Assembly (NCBI GenBank): GCA_900128395.1
Contig: LT650050.1
Location: 1-10,009, forward strand
Source: Stramenopiles sp. TOSAG23-2
Lineage: Eukaryota; Sar
DNA length: 10,009 nucleotides
Direction: 5' to 3'
Part shown: positions 8,587 through 10,009 of the stretch, piece after piece
Layout of the letters: each line of letters begins with the position of its first letter
How positions within the stretch are numbered: the stretch's first letter is position 1
Notes under the pieces: model-generated
What the model was told of the DNA's origin: nothing
Databases searched by the model: none
The model's input: the letters and a program-made list of their open reading frames with translations, nothing else
Made by a program: the position numbers and the translations under genes

Positions 8587-8640
8587 TGGAATAGCATTAG
8601 AGCACTGGAATTAGCATGGAAATAGCATTGGAATAGCACT
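8587..8640. repeat. Degenerate 12-base direct repeat array
   Basis: Four copies of a TGGAATAGCAYT-like unit occur: TGGAATAGCATT (8587-8598), TGGAATTAGCA (8606-8616), TGGAAATAGCAT (8617-8628) and TGGAATAGCACT (8629-8640). The last three are contiguous. The array lies about 590 bases upstream of the plus-strand gene and could be a minisatellite or a cluster of binding sites. Confidence 0.7.
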
Positions 8641-9222
8641 AACACAGGATCTTTTTAAAGTTTAAAGTTGGTGCAACGGTGAAGCGGTAGAGTTCTCGAT
8701 GTTGACATATATTTATTTCCCCTACACAAACTCTAGTATAATACATTTATATCTCAACATAACTAAGATATATTAAATGAGCAAAGTAGGGGTGATGTAA
8801 AAAATCTGAATTAAATAATAAAAATGAAGAACTTTTTTCTCCGTCCCAATAAAATAGACATAGAGGATGCAGGAGATAGGTTGCATAGAAATGATGTAGA
8901 ACAACGTAAATATATTTATCCATGTGGTTAGTTGCAATCTTAATAATTTATTGAATCATCATACCATACATAACAAAAATATATTTATAAACGAAAAAAA
9001 AAGTTATCAATTTAAAAAAGAAATTTCTACAACACATTAAACATTTAATAATTGGCAAATTTTCATCACTAATTAATTTCTAATTTCGTTATCTTTCAGT
9101 GAAGTTGGAAGCAACGAACGGGAATATATATATACATATATATAAATATAATACTCAGCAAGAATCAAACAATATATAAGCAATAAATATATACATACAT
9201 AAACACAGAAATTAATAACAAC

Positions 9223-10009
9223 ATGGGATCGGGAAATTCAACACCTGCAAAAGTTACACCAACAAATCCAATTGTTAAACAATTATTTCACGCAGCAGAA
9301 ACACAAATCAAAAATAAGGACATACAAAATGCAATTGCATCTTACGAAAAAGCAGAAACGTTAACAACAGATGAAAACGTAAAACAATATATACATTACC
9401 AATTATCAACGTTAAAAGACGATAATATACGAGAAGCAACAAGTACAACAAGCATGGAATCACCATCTAAAAAAATACAAAAATCACAAGAGATAACAAA
9501 TAAATTTGATCAATTATTTGAAGCTTTTAAAACAAATATTGCCAACAAGTACAACAAGCATGGAATCACCATCTAAAAAAATACAAAAATCACAAGAAAT
9601 TACGAATAAATTTGATCAATTATTCGAAGCTTTTAAAACAAATGTTGCATCCCCAGCTACCTACAATGATGCCGTCGAAAATATCAACGTTATCATACAA
9701 ATTGATTCAAGACAAGTCAAATCTATTGGTACATATTTTAATAATTTAATGTCTGATATTGTCTGTGCAACTGATTTATTCCAAGGTATTGATACCGATC
9801 AAACGGATCATATTAAAGAAAATATTATGATATTATTAAAAGATTTAGCATTTGTTAATTTTCAAAATAATTTATCAAATGGGTTAAACATTTCTTCAGA
9901 AAAACATAAAGAAATGGTTGATGCTATTACAACACATATTAAATGGATGCAAAAAAGTGAAACGAAAGAATTATCCTTTACACAATTATATTTCTTCACT
10001 GATTATATA
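9223..10009 (+). CDS. 5' part of an unrecognised gene, frame broken by one extra base
   Basis: The start at 9223 (CAACATGGG) matches the context of the other starts in the window. The protein begins MGSGNSTP, fitting the N-myristoylation pattern (Gly 2, Ser 6), so membrane attachment is likely if that is the true start. Residues 18-60 look like a pair of amphipathic helices of TPR or MIT type (HAAETQIKNKDIQNAIASYE). Residues 72-106 are the first unit of a 35-residue tandem repeat. The initial frame stops at 9574-9576 (118 codons with the stop), but a second frame carries the repeat onward and stays open to base 10009; it encodes a mainly helical region with no domain I recognise. One surplus C at 9542/9543 accounts for the frame change. 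The gene continues past the window. It may be a working gene with a sequencing error, a variant allele or a young pseudogene. Confidence 0.7.
9436..9646 (+). repeat. Coding tandem duplication, 105- and 106-base units
   Basis: Unit 1 is 9436-9540 (35 codons) and unit 2 is 9541-9646, one base longer. Both encode the same segment around MESPSKKIQKSQEITNKFDQ. Within the aligned codons the differences are GAG/GAA, ATA/ATT, ACA/ACG and TTT/TTC, all silent, plus ATT/GTT (Ile to Val) at the last codon. The mainly silent divergence shows that both copies have been kept as protein-coding sequence. Confidence 0.9.

Larger units (their letters stand above)
8071..9222. other. Intergenic region between divergent genes
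   Basis: This 1152-base stretch separates the SPEF2 start (8070, minus) from the gene starting at 9223 (plus), so it should carry both promoters. From left to right it holds GT and TA microsatellites (8077-8169), a short telomere-box-like motif (8320-8334), a G-rich island (8398-8469), a degenerate 12-base repeat array (8587-8640) and plain AT-rich DNA with TA runs up to the second start. Open frames at 8281-8472 (plus) and 8304-8558 (minus) overlap each other; both are low complexity and I see no support for either as a gene. Confidence 0.6.

Noticed and set aside
8669-8735. tRNA-like stretch (GGTGCAACGGTGAAGCGGTAGAG) and a TAGAGTT/AACTCTA pairing
   Set aside because: There is an A-box-like look but no B box and no cloverleaf, and the stem is only 7 bases with a 34-base loop.
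9443-9558. GT-AG introns between the two repeat units to explain the frame change
   Set aside because: The 107- and 116-base candidates do not restore the frame. Only an implausible 10-base interval (9549-9558) would do so, so a one-base insertion is simpler.

Overview
The window is nuclear DNA from a microbial eukaryote that builds motile flagella. The evidence is a spliceosomal intron (GTAAGT donor, CAG acceptor), AT-rich intergenic DNA full of (TA)n and (GT)n microsatellites, no bacterial gene-start signals, and an almost complete gene for SPEF2/CPC1, a protein of the axonemal central-pair apparatus. Long frames end at TAA and contain no in-frame TAA or TAG, so the code looks standard. I cannot name the lineage; a zoosporic fungus relative, a heterolobosean or another flagellate would all fit.

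Layout. 1-246: an open frame on the minus strand that leaves the window at base 1, probably the start or an exon of an unrecognised gene. 247-704: noncoding, with a 12-bp palindrome, a 10-bp inverted repeat and a perfect 69-bp tandem duplication in a pyrimidine-rich tract. 705-2198 (minus): a 497-residue coiled-coil protein that I do not recognise. 2131-8070 (minus): SPEF2/CPC1 in two exons split by a 126-base intron at 7127-7252, giving a predicted protein of 1937 residues. 8071-9222: an intergenic region between divergent genes, with TA and GT microsatellites, a G-rich island with a telomere-box-like motif, and a short degenerate repeat array. 9223-10009 (plus): the 5' part of an unrecognised gene with an N-myristoylation-type start, a helical-repeat-like N terminus and a 35-residue tandem repeat whose second copy carries one extra base that breaks the frame.

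How the genes relate. SPEF2 and the coiled-coil gene lie in tandem and overlap by 68 bases in different frames, which is unusual for nuclear genes and suggests either shared transcription or a missed splice that joins them. A flagellar role for the coiled-coil protein is a guess from context. The plus-strand gene at 9223 diverges from SPEF2 and nothing ties it to flagella. The most notable points are the single-base break in the duplicated repeat, the gene overlap, and a pair of canonical EF-hands placed inside the adenylate-kinase-like module of SPEF2. I found no clear new multi-gene system, mobile element, RNA gene or CRISPR array.
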